From Anaeramoeba flamelloides (Eukaryota; Metamonada; Anaeramoebidae), in assembly GCA_027625915.1 (NCBI GenBank), contig JANTQA010000045.1, positions 2,666,001-2,730,000 of the forward strand: a stretch of DNA of 64,000 nt, read 5' to 3'. The translations under genes and the position numbers were made by a program. Position 1 is the stretch's first letter; each line of letters starts with the position of its first letter. Positions 11,401-21,945 of this stretch are shown here, piece after piece. The notes beneath the pieces were generated by a model, which did no database searches, was not told where the DNA came from, and was given only the letters and a program-made list of their open reading frames with translations.

Positions 11401-12845
11401 TCCGAAAGCCAACGGGCTGCTTTGAACAGACGTCCAGCGCAGTGTTCCCACAGGTAATGCTTGTTCAATATTTGCTACAACAGAAATCCTATGATGTCAA
11501 AATGTATCAAACGGCAATGAAGCATATCACATATGGCTACAAACGACTAATAAGCTTTAAGTGCTCCAAAGGCGGGTTTAGCTATTTTGGGCACAATCCA
11601 GGATTGCCCCATTTAACCTCCAAGGGCATCGCGGAATTCTGCGAAATGTCAAAAATTTACTCTGGGGTTGATCTCAAAATGGTTGATGACGCCACAAAAT
11701 GGCTGCTGAAGAAAATCCAAGAGAAAACTTACGATCTAAATACAAACTCATTCTACGAATTAGGGCACTACATATACTGCCTTTGGTCTTTGTCACGCGT
11801 TGGAATTGACCGCCAGGAATTGGAGCGCGCACTGGACAAAGTGGAAGAGTACCAGAAAAAGCGCCGACACGTGCAGGTCAATGGATACTATCTGTCACTC
11901 CTGGGGAACACATATTTTAATTTGGGGATGACCGAAAAGGCCAATTCCTATAGCGACGCCCTGATCACCAAGCAAAAACAAAACGGCGGAATCGTGCCTA
12001 CAAACCCCTCGGTATTTTATTCACGGGGCTACAATCTCTGCAACGAAGCCACCGCGCTCAGCGCCATGCTTTGGATCAAATTAGAAAAACTGGAACACGC
12101 ACAAAAGGCAATCAATTTCATTACTAATAACTTTAGAGGCGGGTTCGGCGCGACACAGGCAACAGTGCTGTGCTTGATGGCTCTGCGCGATTGGAACGAT
12201 TATAATAAGGTTTCAAAGTATGACGGCGAATTATTTTTATCTCTCGATAATCAAATTGTTGACCAGTGCCTCATAAAAAAGGGCAGCGAGAAATGTGTAT
12301 CCTTCAAGAATCTTGGATATTTATTAAACGAAAATGAAACGCATACACTTCAAATTAAACAAACAAACGGAAACCAAATCCCCTTCTCCATCGAAATCCT
12401 CGCCTTGACACAAACGCCAAATTTCGATCCAGAGACCTGCGATATCAAATTCGATTGCAAACTAAATGCTAAGAATGGGAAAATGAACCAAGGAGACTCA
12501 ACTGAAATTTCTGTTAAAATACATAACAAGAGCCAAGAAAACGACCAAGGAATGGTAGTTGCTATGGTTGGTATACCCGCTGGCTTCGAAATACGATACA
12601 AAAAATTACAAGAATTGAAAAAAAGTAAAGTCATTTCTCATTTCGAATTGTTTGGTGTAAGGCAACTCGTTTTTTATTGGGAGAATATGAACAAAAATCA
12701 AACTATCGAATTCACCTTTGATGTAATTGCAGAAATTCCAGGTACCTTTTATGGCTTGCCTTCATGTGCATATGCCTACTATAATGATGATAAAAAATAT
12801 TGGAAGGATGGCATTAATGTCAAAATTCTTCCTAGAAAGAATTAA
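8490..12845 (+). CDS. Alpha-2-macroglobulin-like thioester protein of bacterial type, with RG-rich insert
   Basis: 1451 residues in one exon. Alpha-2-macroglobulins trap proteases: cleavage of a bait region exposes an internal thioester that couples to the attacker. Visible parts: an MG2-type start (STDKQTYKPGETVYVRG, about residues 24-40); further MG domains; the motif LLLGTQGWRRF (about 530-545), known from large planctomycete-type relatives; an Arg-Gly-rich tract at residues 583-655; the MG7-like block VEFDLNDSITSFRVFVDG and KPFYVEPKLPLELT; the thioester motif GCFEQTSS (Cys977, Gln980); an alpha-helical thioester domain; and a C-terminal receptor-like beta domain. There is no N-terminal signal peptide: the protein opens MGNTNQYS and enters the MG2 fold almost at once, and no AG acceptor lies just upstream to supply a leader exon. 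The open frame is clearly richer in G+C than its flanks. Lack of introns and bacterial-type motifs suggest lateral transfer. Product location (cytosol or unconventional export) is inferred only. Confidence 0.9.
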   Translation: MGNTNQYSFESYTTSDRFSVHLSTDKQTYKPGETVYVRGITLDHIKHTSMRRKGTAWYGQPFVQITNSKGEIKYKQSLSYPNTGVASFKWEIPKTLEGGDYTIQVRFQYGKGIPVCERTISIRKFQERIYKTTLTFGREGYTAGESVKAELKIERSSGGVPKKAKVEAIARVDEKEIFRSKTAQVVGEDGLVRIEFELPSTIAKGVGSLSCVVQEGTATETVSRTLPILLKRMQVSQYPEGGHLVYGLKCGLYLEVLNPITGDPTSIQANLVANDNEIVESVNLKTLHEGRGRVEFTPEKGKTYKWHVTTPKGMDPFTIPTPKSEWVSLRLAEPFKKNPFGQQIKVLVSSNYKQSSKFSIKMFRREILIFEKPLTIGSESHGADQEVFLDPKDFDGVLRITVYDANRTRHIPLAERLTFVQPNNYLQFEITSGKKAYCPGDRVQVKIQPKDENGKKVPCNLSVTVTDDSVYQMNEKRKRHPRLPEMYFLESEVKELNDPRVYILPDRNNDQSADQEDLGLEKRIQPEIALDLLLGTQGWRRFIYANPKQRFLNLNSIKEKERMQRLLNILVPIDSKGDRWPQRRRGRGGYRGRGRGRGRGGRGGRGSGGMRPPTSGVTFGRGRGIRGGRGAPRGRGAPRGRGVPRGRGVPRGRGRVSNNLTSNVNKSIKQETKEELIILDQNKSNMNLKLLPNKPPPNIGMSLRGNLIGPSIEVITEYAFTRRKNWKIEERIDFENTLYFVPEIDLYQKDSKKNKTNYQKSMKKNEVTVEFDLNDSITSFRVFVDGFDADGRLGCSQEFFITSKKPFYVEPKLPLELTLRDVVQIPISMVNGLSKPLKKVEMQASVEGGDCLILNEQNCRWEGKIDKNSRKGILIELTTKEQLNKGETNYVVFAGKSKSPKLRDTIKKPIEIKPNGFPLATTFSGYLKKDSETDVYQFTVAKNLVPNSLETKINLFPSVVASLKYCLNRIVRKPTGCFEQTSSAVFPQVMLVQYLLQQKSYDVKMYQTAMKHITYGYKRLISFKCSKGGFSYFGHNPGLPHLTSKGIAEFCEMSKIYSGVDLKMVDDATKWLLKKIQEKTYDLNTNSFYELGHYIYCLWSLSRVGIDRQELERALDKVEEYQKKRRHVQVNGYYLSLLGNTYFNLGMTEKANSYSDALITKQKQNGGIVPTNPSVFYSRGYNLCNEATALSAMLWIKLEKLEHAQKAINFITNNFRGGFGATQATVLCLMALRDWNDYNKVSKYDGELFLSLDNQIVDQCLIKKGSEKCVSFKNLGYLLNENETHTLQIKQTNGNQIPFSIEILALTQTPNFDPETCDIKFDCKLNAKNGKMNQGDSTEISVKIHNKSQENDQGMVVAMVGIPAGFEIRYKKLQELKKSKVISHFELFGVRQLVFYWENMNKNQTIEFTFDVIAEIPGTFYGLPSCAYAYYNDDKKYWKDGINVKILPRKN
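10236..10454 (+). repeat. RG/RGG-repeat-coding tract with 18-bp tandem repeat in the A2M gene
   Basis: Residues 583-655 of the A2M-like protein are almost only Arg and Gly, with repeated RGRG, RGG and PRGRGA/V. From about 10372 to 10450 the DNA is an 18-bp tandem repeat with unit AGAGGAAGAGGCGYRCCC, about four copies, differing mostly at two positions that change Ala to Val codons. The tract lies between the LLLGTQGWRRF segment and the MG7-like block, where A2M bait and ANA regions sit. Confidence 0.9.
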
Positions 12846-13337
12846 TTACTTTTTCCTAATTCTTGTTTTTAATTTTATTTTTTCTTTTTACTTTTTTTTC
12901 CTTTTTTTATTTTTTTATTTTGTTAAAAAATAATTTTTAATTTAATTTAAATTTTTTTATTTCAAATAAAAGTTATAATGTCAAAAATTACTTTTCTTTT
13001 TTTTTTTTTTACAAGTTTTACACAAGATACTTGAGTACAAAACTATCCATGAGTTACTAAAAATAGGTTAAACAATAAAAATTCAAGATTATTTTTCTAA
13101 AATATGATTGAACTGATTTTATATTTTGGTATATATTGAATCTAGAAAAACAAATATTAAAGCTAAATTATTTTCCAGCCAAAGAAACCCAGTTATCGTG
13201 AATAAAAATGTATGTGTTGAAAGGATGTTAGAATGGATATTAGAAGAAATAATTAATTTTGAGAATTTTATAATTGAAATCATTTTTTATTTTTTTTTTT
13301 TTTTTTTTGTTTTTTTTTTTAAACATAATTCATTGGC

Positions 13338-13463
13338 AACAATTTCCTTTTAGAGACCAAAGCTACAAACCGCAGCCCAATTCTTTGATAAGTGTACTTA
13401 TAGTAAGAAAAAAACAGAAAATGAAGTAGTGAATTTTTTCCCATTAAGAATTCAAATACCAGT
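13338..13463. mobile_element. ACTGGTATTTG-type MITE, right part
   Basis: The right arm TTTTTTCCCATTAAGAATTC followed by AAATACCAGT matches the right end of the copy at 35843-36014, and GAAGTAGTGAATT matches its GAAGTGAAAATT. The left terminus is not recognisable, having been lost or replaced by the poly-T run before it. Confidence 0.5.
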
Positions 13464-15059
13464 ATCCAAATTCATAACAAACTTCAATAAAACTTTCTTG
13501 TTTTTTTAAATTAATTTCATCACTTATGTTATCAAACCGTTAAATGATTATTCAATTGATACTACCCATTGAATGAATTTTGGGTAGTTTTATTACTAAA
13601 TTTATAAAAAAATTGGTCCAGTCATAAAAAGGATTTGGTTTTCAATATTAGCAAATAGTATGCAAAAACACAAATATTAACAATTAAAAATATCATTAGG
13701 GGTTATTTTTATGCTTTTTATTTTTTTTTCAATACTATATATATATATATATATATTTAATTTCAACAAGTTTTCAGTCATAAATTAAAACAAAAAATTA
13801 TTTTTAACTTTTTTTCAAAAATTTTGATTTAATTTAAAATGACACCGATAATGGTTTTCTTCTGGATTTTCATATATTCTCATTTAAATAAAAGTTTCGT
13901 TATTTGATCAGAATCATTTTTTCTAAAGTTCAAATTTTATGATTAAAAAATCAGTTTTTCTAATTCTTTATTACTTTTATTTTTGTTTTTCTTTTTTTTC
14001 TATTTGTTTTTTCATTTGTCTTTTTATTGTTTCTGAATATTTTGTTTTCTTATTTTTCTATTTATACTTTTTTTTTTACTTTATTTTTTTTTTGATCCTA
14101 CTTTTTGAAAGTAAATATTATGTTGTAAAAAAAAAGATCTTCAGAAAATACCAATAAACATTTAAAAAATTGTGAAAACTTTAATGTCTTTTAAATATTT
14201 GATAATTATTAGTAAAAAATCTTCTTTTCAACCCATTTTCAGTGAAATTTTAACAATAATAAAAAAATTGTATTTCTCATTTCAAAAATTCTGTTAAATT
14301 TTTTTTTATGTTTTCAGTTTTTAATTTTATTTTTTTTTTAATATCAGATTTTTATATATTTAGAAAGATTTAATGAGAATTATGAATAAAAATTTAATTA
14401 TTTTTTGTTCTTGAATACTTTAAAGAATAAATTTTTTTAATATTTTGTATTATACGAGAGTCATATTTTTCGAAATTGAGTTTATTTTATTTTTTAATTA
14501 TAATAGTTATAACACATTCCCAATTATTAATAATCTTTTTACTAAATAATATTTAAATTGTTTTTTGAGGGAAAATATATATTTATATTTTTAGATAACT
14601 ATTACTATATGGGTTTATATGTTTTAATTTGATAATTAAATTGAAATTATTAATCTAATAGGGGTTTGAATTTAATAATGAATTTTTTTGATTAATCCAA
14701 CTTTAGTGCAGAAAATCAGTAAATAAGTATAATTAAAAATATTGTGAATAAATATAAAAATAAAATAATTTTTTTGAAATTAAGGTGTTAAAAAATCTAT
14801 TATTTTTACAAAGCCTTGAGACTTTTGAATTACTTTTCCCAGTTTAAAAATGTTAGAAAGTGTTCAAAGGGTGTTGTAAATTGTCTTCAATCATTTGAAA
14901 GGTTTGAAAGACTCAAATCTTTTATAAAAGTCCTGGGATATTTTGTATTAGAATTAAATTTTTTTCTTTTCATTTTTTTTTTAACAAAATATAAAATCTC
15001 AGACAAAATTTATGAACAAACAAATAATCATCGATTTCAAATATATACATGAATACAAA

Positions 15060-15560
15060 AAAGATGTGCTTTTTTAAAATGGAGGAATTAACTTTCAAAG
15101 TTAAATAACCAAAAAGAAGAAAAAGCTATTTACCTTCTTATTGGTGATCGATCAATAAAAAAACTTTAAACTTTGGTTGTGTTTTCTGCCCAATACAAAG
15201 ACCTCGGAAGAAGAATAATAACATGAAGAAAACAAGTGTCCAAACAATCTTAATATTTGGTGATTATGTTGATAGGTTTTTGAGAAAGCTTTTTGAAAAG
15301 TTATCCAACCCGTTTCGGTGTTTATAGAATAGAGAAAATGTTTTAACCAAAGAACATATTCTTTAAAGAATATCTGAAGGGTTGGTTGTTTCGAAAACAT
15401 TTTTATTCAAAGCAATTTATAATGCCATGATTAACTGAGAGACTATTTATTTGCGTTTTTTTTTTCCCTTTGTTGGTTTAAAGGATTGATCTATCTGTTA
15501 ACCTAATTAAAATAAAAATTCAATGTACATCAAGTTCTGATCCTTGATTGAATGAAGGGA
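15060..15560 (-). repeat. Dispersed repeat D, block 1 (inverted relative to the copy near 61 kb)
   Basis: The reverse strand aligns over about 500 bp with 60850-61350. Shared words include CAACCAACCCTT, TTCTTTAAAGAAT, TTAAAACATTTTC, GGTTGGATAACTTTTCAAAA, ATTAAGATTGTTTG, CCAATAAGAAGG and TTTTTGGTTATTTAACTT. An open frame of 82 codons (15152-15400, minus) shares residues with one frame of the other copy, which is interrupted there by a stop. So this may be a decayed coding repeat rather than plain non-coding DNA. Family unknown. Confidence 0.5.
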
Positions 15561-16689
15561 TCAGTACTCTACAATAACAATGCAAAATTTTAAAATAATT
15601 TATTAGTGAGATTCTCTAATTATAAATTTTGTATTGTGAAGTGTCAAAAAATTCTAATCAACTAAGAAACCCATAAAAGAAAAATTTTATGAAATCAGAT
15701 CAATTTTTTTTTTCCATTTTTTATAAAAAAGAAAAGAATTAAATTCATTGTATTTCTTACATTTTGAAACTTTTTTTAGGTTGTTTATTACCATTCCCAT
15801 CATTATTACTCAATAACAACTCTTTATCGCCAGGACTATTAATCTAAAGATTTTTATTTCTTTTTAAGATAATTCTTTTGGTTATCCAAAAAATTGATTT
15901 ATTCAACCTATTGAATAAATATTTATAATATTTTAAAAAGGATAGTTATAATCATTAAAGTTTATAGGTAATTTACAAAATTTACATAGAAATTGAGTTT
16001 TTGTTCTAAGATAAAATTTGATTTTTCAAAATAAAATTTTCTTGAAGATATTTATAAATTACTTAAATTAATAATCAAAATTCAAAATCAATTTTTTTTT
16101 TACAAAAATGGTTTAAATTGTTATAAGGATTCTTATTAATAAGACCTTTTAATTTTGTAAAAAATTTTTGCGATTTTTTTTCATTTTTTTGAAAATCAGA
16201 AAACAACTTTTTTAAAACATTAAAAAAAATAAATAAATTATACTAAAAATATCTAAATTCCATAGATAATTTTTTGTTAAACTTCTATCAAATATTCATT
16301 TATTTAATCAACTAGACCTCAATAAATTTTATGATGAGATTGGAATTGAAATATTAATCAAAGAAAAAGAAACTAAATAAAAAATCTAACCTCAAAATCA
16401 AGACTTTCCAACATAAAACGAAAAATAGTGTTACCCCATTTTCAAGAATTAACTTAATTGTAAATAAAAATAATAGGTTACTTTTTTTCGTTTTATATTG
16501 GAAACTTGTGGATTTTATATTTCAAAAAATAGACTCAAATTAATAAATTGTTTAAATGATATTAATTCATCCATTCCATCAGCCAAAGCACAAATTACAA
16601 AAAAAAAAAAATTTTTGAAGATCTACAAGATTTCATTTTATTTTTAAAAAATACTGATCCCTTAAGTATCTTTTTTGGTGTTTTTTGAT

Positions 16690-16935
16690 CAAACAAAAAT
16701 TTTTATTTGGGAAATATTGTCGAATTTGACTTTAAAAGTAATCAGCTATTATATCGCGATTAATTTTTTATTACGATATTTTAACATTTATAACAATTAT
16801 TGTGATTTTATAGAATATCGTGATTTGTATCTATTTATGGGGATATTATTGATCATTGCAATTTGATAAAAATAATGCATTTTTTTAAACGTTTATCACC
16901 ATTTTTGAAACTTTGTCGTGACTTGAAAAAGATCT
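16690..16935 (-). repeat. Dispersed repeat D, block 2 (ATCGTGAT-rich)
   Basis: Aligns with the reverse complement of 60600-60790: shared order AAATATTG, a CTATTAT / CGATTA block, GATATTTTAACATTTAT, ATTTTATAGAATATC, CGATTTG and CGTGACTT. The short word ATCGTGAT recurs, as it also does at 61680-61780. In the 60-61 kb locus blocks 1 and 2 are nearly contiguous; here they are 1.1 kb apart. Confidence 0.45.
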
Positions 16936-17107
16936 CGTAAAATCCTCTAATATTTTTAAATAAATAAATTCTTACTTTTCATTTTTAAACACTTATATAT
17001 ATAAATATCATCTATTATTTTAACCGAGTAAAAAAGATTATTTTATTTTATTTTTAACGAAAATTTTAATTAATGAATTAATTTTTGCTTTAATTTATAA
17101 AATATTT

Positions 17108-19909
17108 TTAAAAAAAGATAAGGTAAGGGCCAAGTTTACTCGCCTTTTTGATTATTGAAGCATGAAGAATCTTTAAGGATATGTTTTTTCTTGATTGAAT
17201 TAATTCGTGGTCCCCACCAATTTTTACATTTGACCACCATACTGATTCCAAAACAATTAATATTTCCGAAGGTGAAAGAAATTTTATAATATTTATTATA
17301 TTTTCTAAAATATTTTTATGATTATGGTTTTTATTAATGTCTTGATCATTGTTGTTTTCGTTTATATTTTTATTTTTGATAATTAATTTCATCATTTGGA
17401 GATGATTCATGGTTTGTATAAAACAAATGGTCTTTTCAAGAGTACAGATATATTCAATATCCTGACTTGAAATTTTTTTAATAGATATAATTTTCCATTT
17501 GTTTATTAAATTAAATAATATCGAATGCGCTAAAAGATCCCAATCTCTTAAATATCTCAATAGATCCCATAAAAATTGAAATTCGGTCAATTTATGATTA
17601 ATCTTTTGATCATATTGTGAAGGTAAATGGAAATAATCATAGTTGATATAAGATCTACGGGGTGGTACATGATAACCTTCAATTAAGGATATTAATTCCT
17701 TTGTAAACAGCATATATTTTTTATCTTCATTTTCTTCATCACCAATACTACTATCGTTATTGTTATGATTCAACACAGCGTTTATTGAACTCACTTCAAT
17801 CTTAATAAGACCATCAGAAACCTTTTCAATTTCCATTTCGTTCTCATTCCCTTCTACTATTTCTTTTTCCTCTTTCTCATTTTCTATTTTTATTTCATTT
17901 TCGTTTTCGTTTTCATTTTTGTTTTTGTTTTCCTTTTCATTTTTATTTTCGTTTTCCTTTTCATTTTCATTTTCATTTTCATTTTCACTTTCACTTTCAT
18001 CGTCGATTTCATTTTTATTCTCATTCTCATTCTCATTTTCACTTTCACTTTTCTTTTTCTTTTTTTTTTCTTTCCTTTTAATTTTTTTTTTTTTATTATT
18101 TTCAAGCAATAATGAAATAATTTCCGAAATAATTTCAAATTTCAATGAATTTGGTTTTGGATTGGTTTTAAATAATTTTTTTAATAATATTTTAAAAGTG
18201 CAACTATAAAGTTGATTCCCAATTGAATTCATTATACAAGACTTTAAATTCTCAATTATTGTAAAAAGAATTAAATTTTGATTATTTTTTTTCATTGATT
18301 TATTATTATTACTATTACTATTACTATTACTATTACTATTACTATTACTATTGCTTTGTAAATTTGTCAGGATCACAAATAATTCTTCGATTGAGTTTTC
18401 AAGAATTAATTTTCTTTGATAAAGATCAAGATTTGAAATATCTGCGTTGGCAATTAACAAAGTAATCCAAGATATAAGTCGCAAAGAAGATGAATTATTC
18501 ATCATATCAAATAATTGTAGAATATATCTCGGTAATATTTGCTTTAAATTATGATATTGTAAACGATCTTTTGAAACCTTTTGAAGACAAACAAAGGCAA
18601 CTATGACTCGTATTATTCTCGAACGTTGTTGTGTACTACAGTTTTTAAAAAATTGGAATAGAAATTTAAACAATAAAGTATCGATTTTATGATATATATT
18701 ATGAATAAATATTGATTTGAAATATAAAAAATAATAAACTGGCCTATTCTTTTCAAACCCAGGATACAATGGTGAAAAATATTGTTCACTATCACTGTTG
18801 GTATTTTCATTATGATCCTGATCATTGTTATTTTTATTATTTTTAGTCAAGTTAATATTTATTTTTGAATATTCTTTTTCTTGTTCGTCTGCTATCTGTA
18901 AGATTAATGAAAACAAAAATTTAATACAAATTTTTTTCCCTTTATAAATTGCTAACATGATAATTAATTGAATGATTTTTAAAGTAGTTTCTTCGTCGTT
19001 CCTGGAATCCGTCCTTAAAAGTATTTCACAAATGTGAGACGGACATTTGGAAATCGATTCAATTAACGGAATTGTACTTTCAAAGGATGTTAGAGTTTCA
19101 TTTGCAAGCAATAATTTATCTAAAAATTGGTTTAGAATTTGATTGTACTTTTTGGAATGTAAATAAAAAAGAAAATCAAAAGCATTGCAACCGATTTGAT
19201 AAAAATGATAATTGACATAAATTGATAATTTTTCTCTTGTTGTAGAGTCTGGGAAAGTTAAAATTTGCCCTAAAGACGCTCGTGCTACACTTGGGGATTC
19301 CTTTAATAAGCCCAAAAACTGTTTGTGTGTCGAATAGCAACTAATCAAATCTGGATCAAGTTCTGTTAATTGGTTCAAGACATCATATTTTTTATTCTTT
19401 AACAAGTATGGGATTAAAACGGATGGGTAGTTTGAGACAAGGAGGAAATATAGCCATGATCCTTGGTGTTCATTTTTTAATTCTTCAAGGAAAGTAATTA
19501 GTCGTTCGGGACTAATCATTAAAATACTAACATAATGCTTACATAGATTTAAAAGTAATTGTGAGATGAGGTTTGTTTCTAATTGCTTTAATGTTTTTAT
19601 TAAATTTTTTTTTACATTCTTTACTTTTTCCTTTTTGTTTTCTTTTTCCTTTTTGTTTTCTTTTTGTTTTCCTTTTTCATTTTTTTGCAGTTGGTTTTCA
19701 ATTGCTTTAATTGTCCAATTCAAAATCAATTCTGGCTTGTTTGAGAACATTAATAATTTTTGATAAATCCAAATGATACTTTCTTCTTCAAGTGTATTTT
19801 GCTGAAATTGGCTTTCGACTAGATTCAAAAGTTGGTTAATCTTTTCATTATTTGGTGCCTTTTTTAAATAATTCTCTAATTCGGTTTCAATTTTTAATGT
19901 CACAGCCAT
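17108..19909 (-). CDS. Probable Integrator complex subunit 5 homologue
   Basis: 933 residues if it starts at the ATG at 19909 (MAVTLKIETELENYL); an in-frame start further up at 19984 would only add a Lys/Asn/Phe-rich leader. The protein is helical-repeat-like. By eye it follows human INTS5 (about 1020 residues) in order: an N-terminal segment ISPERLITFLEE...GSWLYFLLVSNYPSVLIPYLL resembling INTS5 CPDACVDALL...[21 protein letters not shown], then SPSVARASLGQIL, and a C-terminal end SEILIVLESVWW...ILHASIIKKASKLG resembling FEVRLLLLSVWG...VLHSVLHRNIDRLG. INTS5 is a scaffold of the Integrator complex, which processes snRNA 3' ends and terminates paused polymerase II. Two low-complexity inserts, (SN)n (around 18301-18354) and an EN/EK-rich tract (17830-18090), interrupt it. 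Alternative: another HEAT/ARM-type nuclear scaffold. Confidence 0.55.
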   Translation of the reverse strand: MAVTLKIETELENYLKKAPNNEKINQLLNLVESQFQQNTLEEESIIWIYQKLLMFSNKPELILNWTIKAIENQLQKNEKGKQKENKKEKENKKEKVKNVKKNLIKTLKQLETNLISQLLLNLCKHYVSILMISPERLITFLEELKNEHQGSWLYFLLVSNYPSVLIPYLLKNKKYDVLNQLTELDPDLISCYSTHKQFLGLLKESPSVARASLGQILTFPDSTTREKLSIYVNYHFYQIGCNAFDFLFYLHSKKYNQILNQFLDKLLLANETLTSFESTIPLIESISKCPSHICEILLRTDSRNDEETTLKIIQLIIMLAIYKGKKICIKFLFSLILQIADEQEKEYSKININLTKNNKNNNDQDHNENTNSDSEQYFSPLYPGFEKNRPVYYFLYFKSIFIHNIYHKIDTLLFKFLFQFFKNCSTQQRSRIIRVIVAFVCLQKVSKDRLQYHNLKQILPRYILQLFDMMNNSSSLRLISWITLLIANADISNLDLYQRKLILENSIEELFVILTNLQSNSNSNSNSNSNSNSNNNKSMKKNNQNLILFTIIENLKSCIMNSIGNQLYSCTFKILLKKLFKTNPKPNSLKFEIISEIISLLLENNKKKKIKRKEKKKKKKSESENENENENKNEIDDESESENENENENEKENENKNEKENKNKNENENENEIKIENEKEEKEIVEGNENEMEIEKVSDGLIKIEVSSINAVLNHNNNDSSIGDEENEDKKYMLFTKELISLIEGYHVPPRRSYINYDYFHLPSQYDQKINHKLTEFQFLWDLLRYLRDWDLLAHSILFNLINKWKIISIKKISSQDIEYICTLEKTICFIQTMNHLQMMKLIIKNKNINENNNDQDINKNHNHKNILENIINIIKFLSPSEILIVLESVWWSNVKIGGDHELIQSRKNISLKILHASIIKKASKLGPYLIFF

Positions 19910-21574
19910 GAAATAATTAAAATTTCTGTTGAAATAAAGAAAAAAATGAGATATTTTGTTATTTTTGTATTTGAAGAGTTTCAAAACAAAAGTGTTTCAT
20001 TATGAATGAATAAATGATCTTGTTTTGGTTTTGTTACTCAAATCCTTTTAACTTTCAGAATTATTTGTTAAAGTATTGTACTTGTTTATCCATTAATGGG
20101 GTCGTGGATATTATGTTTTTGAAACTCTTTTAATCTTTGAAACACAGTTTTTTCTATTAAGGGATTAGTTTCACAAGAGATATGTGAATAACCAAAGTAT
20201 GTTGTAATTGGGTGTAAACAATTTTATTACTCAATGGTTCAAATAACTCTATAAATCTATTATAAATATTCTTACACAATAAATTATTGGTTTTTTACTC
20301 ATGATTACTATTTTAAATTTTTATTTTGTAAATTTTTGTTAATTCCTTTTCCAAATCTAAAAATAGAAACATAAATAATATTAGTAATTTAGGTAATAAA
20401 TAATTCAAATTTAGAACTTCCAAAAGTAACTATTTTTTGAATTTTTTAATTTCAAAGATTAACTTAATAATTATCTACAAAAAAACCTAAATAATAATAT
20501 TGTAGTTTGTTTGATTCCAAGGGGAAATTATTTATATTTTCAATTTTTTTCCAATTCAAAGAAAAAATTGTCAAATATATTATATTTGATAATTATTTAA
20601 TGATTCAAAAGAAAAGAATTTGTAAACAATTAATCTACATTTCTCCGCAAGTAAAAAAAAGTATGATATTTTGTAACTTTGGAGTTGTTGTATTAATGAC
20701 TCAACCTTAAAATTTAGTGCATAATATAACTTTTTTTCTACAATTCTTTTTTTTTGATAAACAATAATCATTTTTAATTTATGAGAGAAAATTTTATTAC
20801 TATACTGATCTATTTTTTTGAGAAATTTGAAGTATTGAGTAGATTATTTTCACTCAATAACAATAATTATTATTTTAGATACCTCCCCACTGTATGATGC
20901 TATTCACTTAAGAGATAATAATCTAAACCAAAATTTTCTTTAATTAAATCCTATTTATTTTTAAATTAAAATTTTATTCTTGATTTATCACCAAAGGTCT
21001 CTAAAATTTATATTTGAAAAATTTTATTTTTTCAATTTGAAAAGATGCAAGTTTAAATAATCAAAAAATCAAAAAAATTTTCATGTAAATAATACCACAT
21101 TTCAGAAATATTTAACAAATAAATTATTAATAGTCAATACTCAAAAATAACAAAAAAATATTACAATAAAATTTGTTTTGGAATGAAAATTATTTTGCCA
21201 AACAATCATACATTTTAATTAATAATTATATAAATAACCATAATTTTCAAATACCCCTTTATTCAATTGTAAACACATCTAACTCTTTCTTATGGAAAGT
21301 CAAAATGATCAAGCTTTCAAATCTTTTTATGATAATTAGAAATAACTCAACAATTAAAGTCTTGAAAAAAATAGTTACTCTTATAGCTCTAACATTTTTT
21401 TTAAAAACCTGGATTATTATTATTTTGTTCTATATCTTTATATTTAGAATATTTTAAAACCCAAAAATACCACTTTTAACATCCAAAAAAAAAAAATTTT
21501 TGTTCATCATTTATTCCAAAAAAAATATTTATAAATCAATTGATACCTCAAATCATAATCATTAAAAAAATAGA

Positions 21575-21945
21575 TTTTTATTTATTTATTTATTTAGAGA
21601 AAGGAGTAATTAAAGACAATTTATCAAATAAAAAAAGAGAAGAAGAAAAATAATTAAAATATTAAAATAATAATATTATTATCATTTCCATTATCAAAAT
21701 TGAAACTATCCACTGTCATTAAGTTTTCCAGAATCTGAAAGAATTGAGTAAAATCCTTAATTTTTCTAAATTATTACCAATTCTGGAAAATCGCCACTAG
21801 CTTTTCTCGAGTTTTCTGTTTATTTCAAAAATAGATAGATTTTTCAAATATTACAAAAAACTAAAAGAAAACCTAGACACTGGACGGTACTAGATGATAC
21901 CCCACCAGAATACACAGGAAGAGAAAAAACCCGATAGAAATATTA
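21575..21945 (+). repeat. Dispersed repeat C, copy 1, interrupted by a MITE
   Basis: Sequence before 21711 (TTAAAGACAATTTATC, AAAAAGAGAAGAAGAAAAAT, GAAACTATCCA) and after 21898 (CAGAATACACAGG, AACCCGATA) is continuous in the reverse complement of 32875-33060, where the MITE is absent. Confidence 0.55.
21712..21898 (+). mobile_element. GTCAAGTGC-type hairpin MITE inserted in repeat C
   Basis: About 187 bp with TTTTCCAGAATCTGAAAG...ACCAATTCTGGAAAA as the first hairpin, TTTTCTGTTTATTTC in the second half, and a right end CTAGACACTGGACGGTAC resembling the terminal words of the 43.9-kb copy. The uninterrupted repeat C at 32.9 kb gives the empty site, so both ends can be placed to within about ten bases. 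Confidence 0.6.

Larger units (their letters stand above)
12846..17107. other. 4.3-kb intergenic region between A2M-like and Integrator-like genes
   Basis: No gene recognised. T-rich, with (TA)n at 13736-13757. Contains a partial ACTGGTATTTG MITE (about 13338-13463) and the two blocks of dispersed repeat D (15060-15560 and 16690-16935). The genes on either side converge, so both 3' ends face this space. An AATAAA word lies about 120 bp beyond the A2M stop. Open frames at 13126-13353, 13939-14157 and 14816-15052 look like chance frames in poly-T DNA. Confidence 0.6.
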
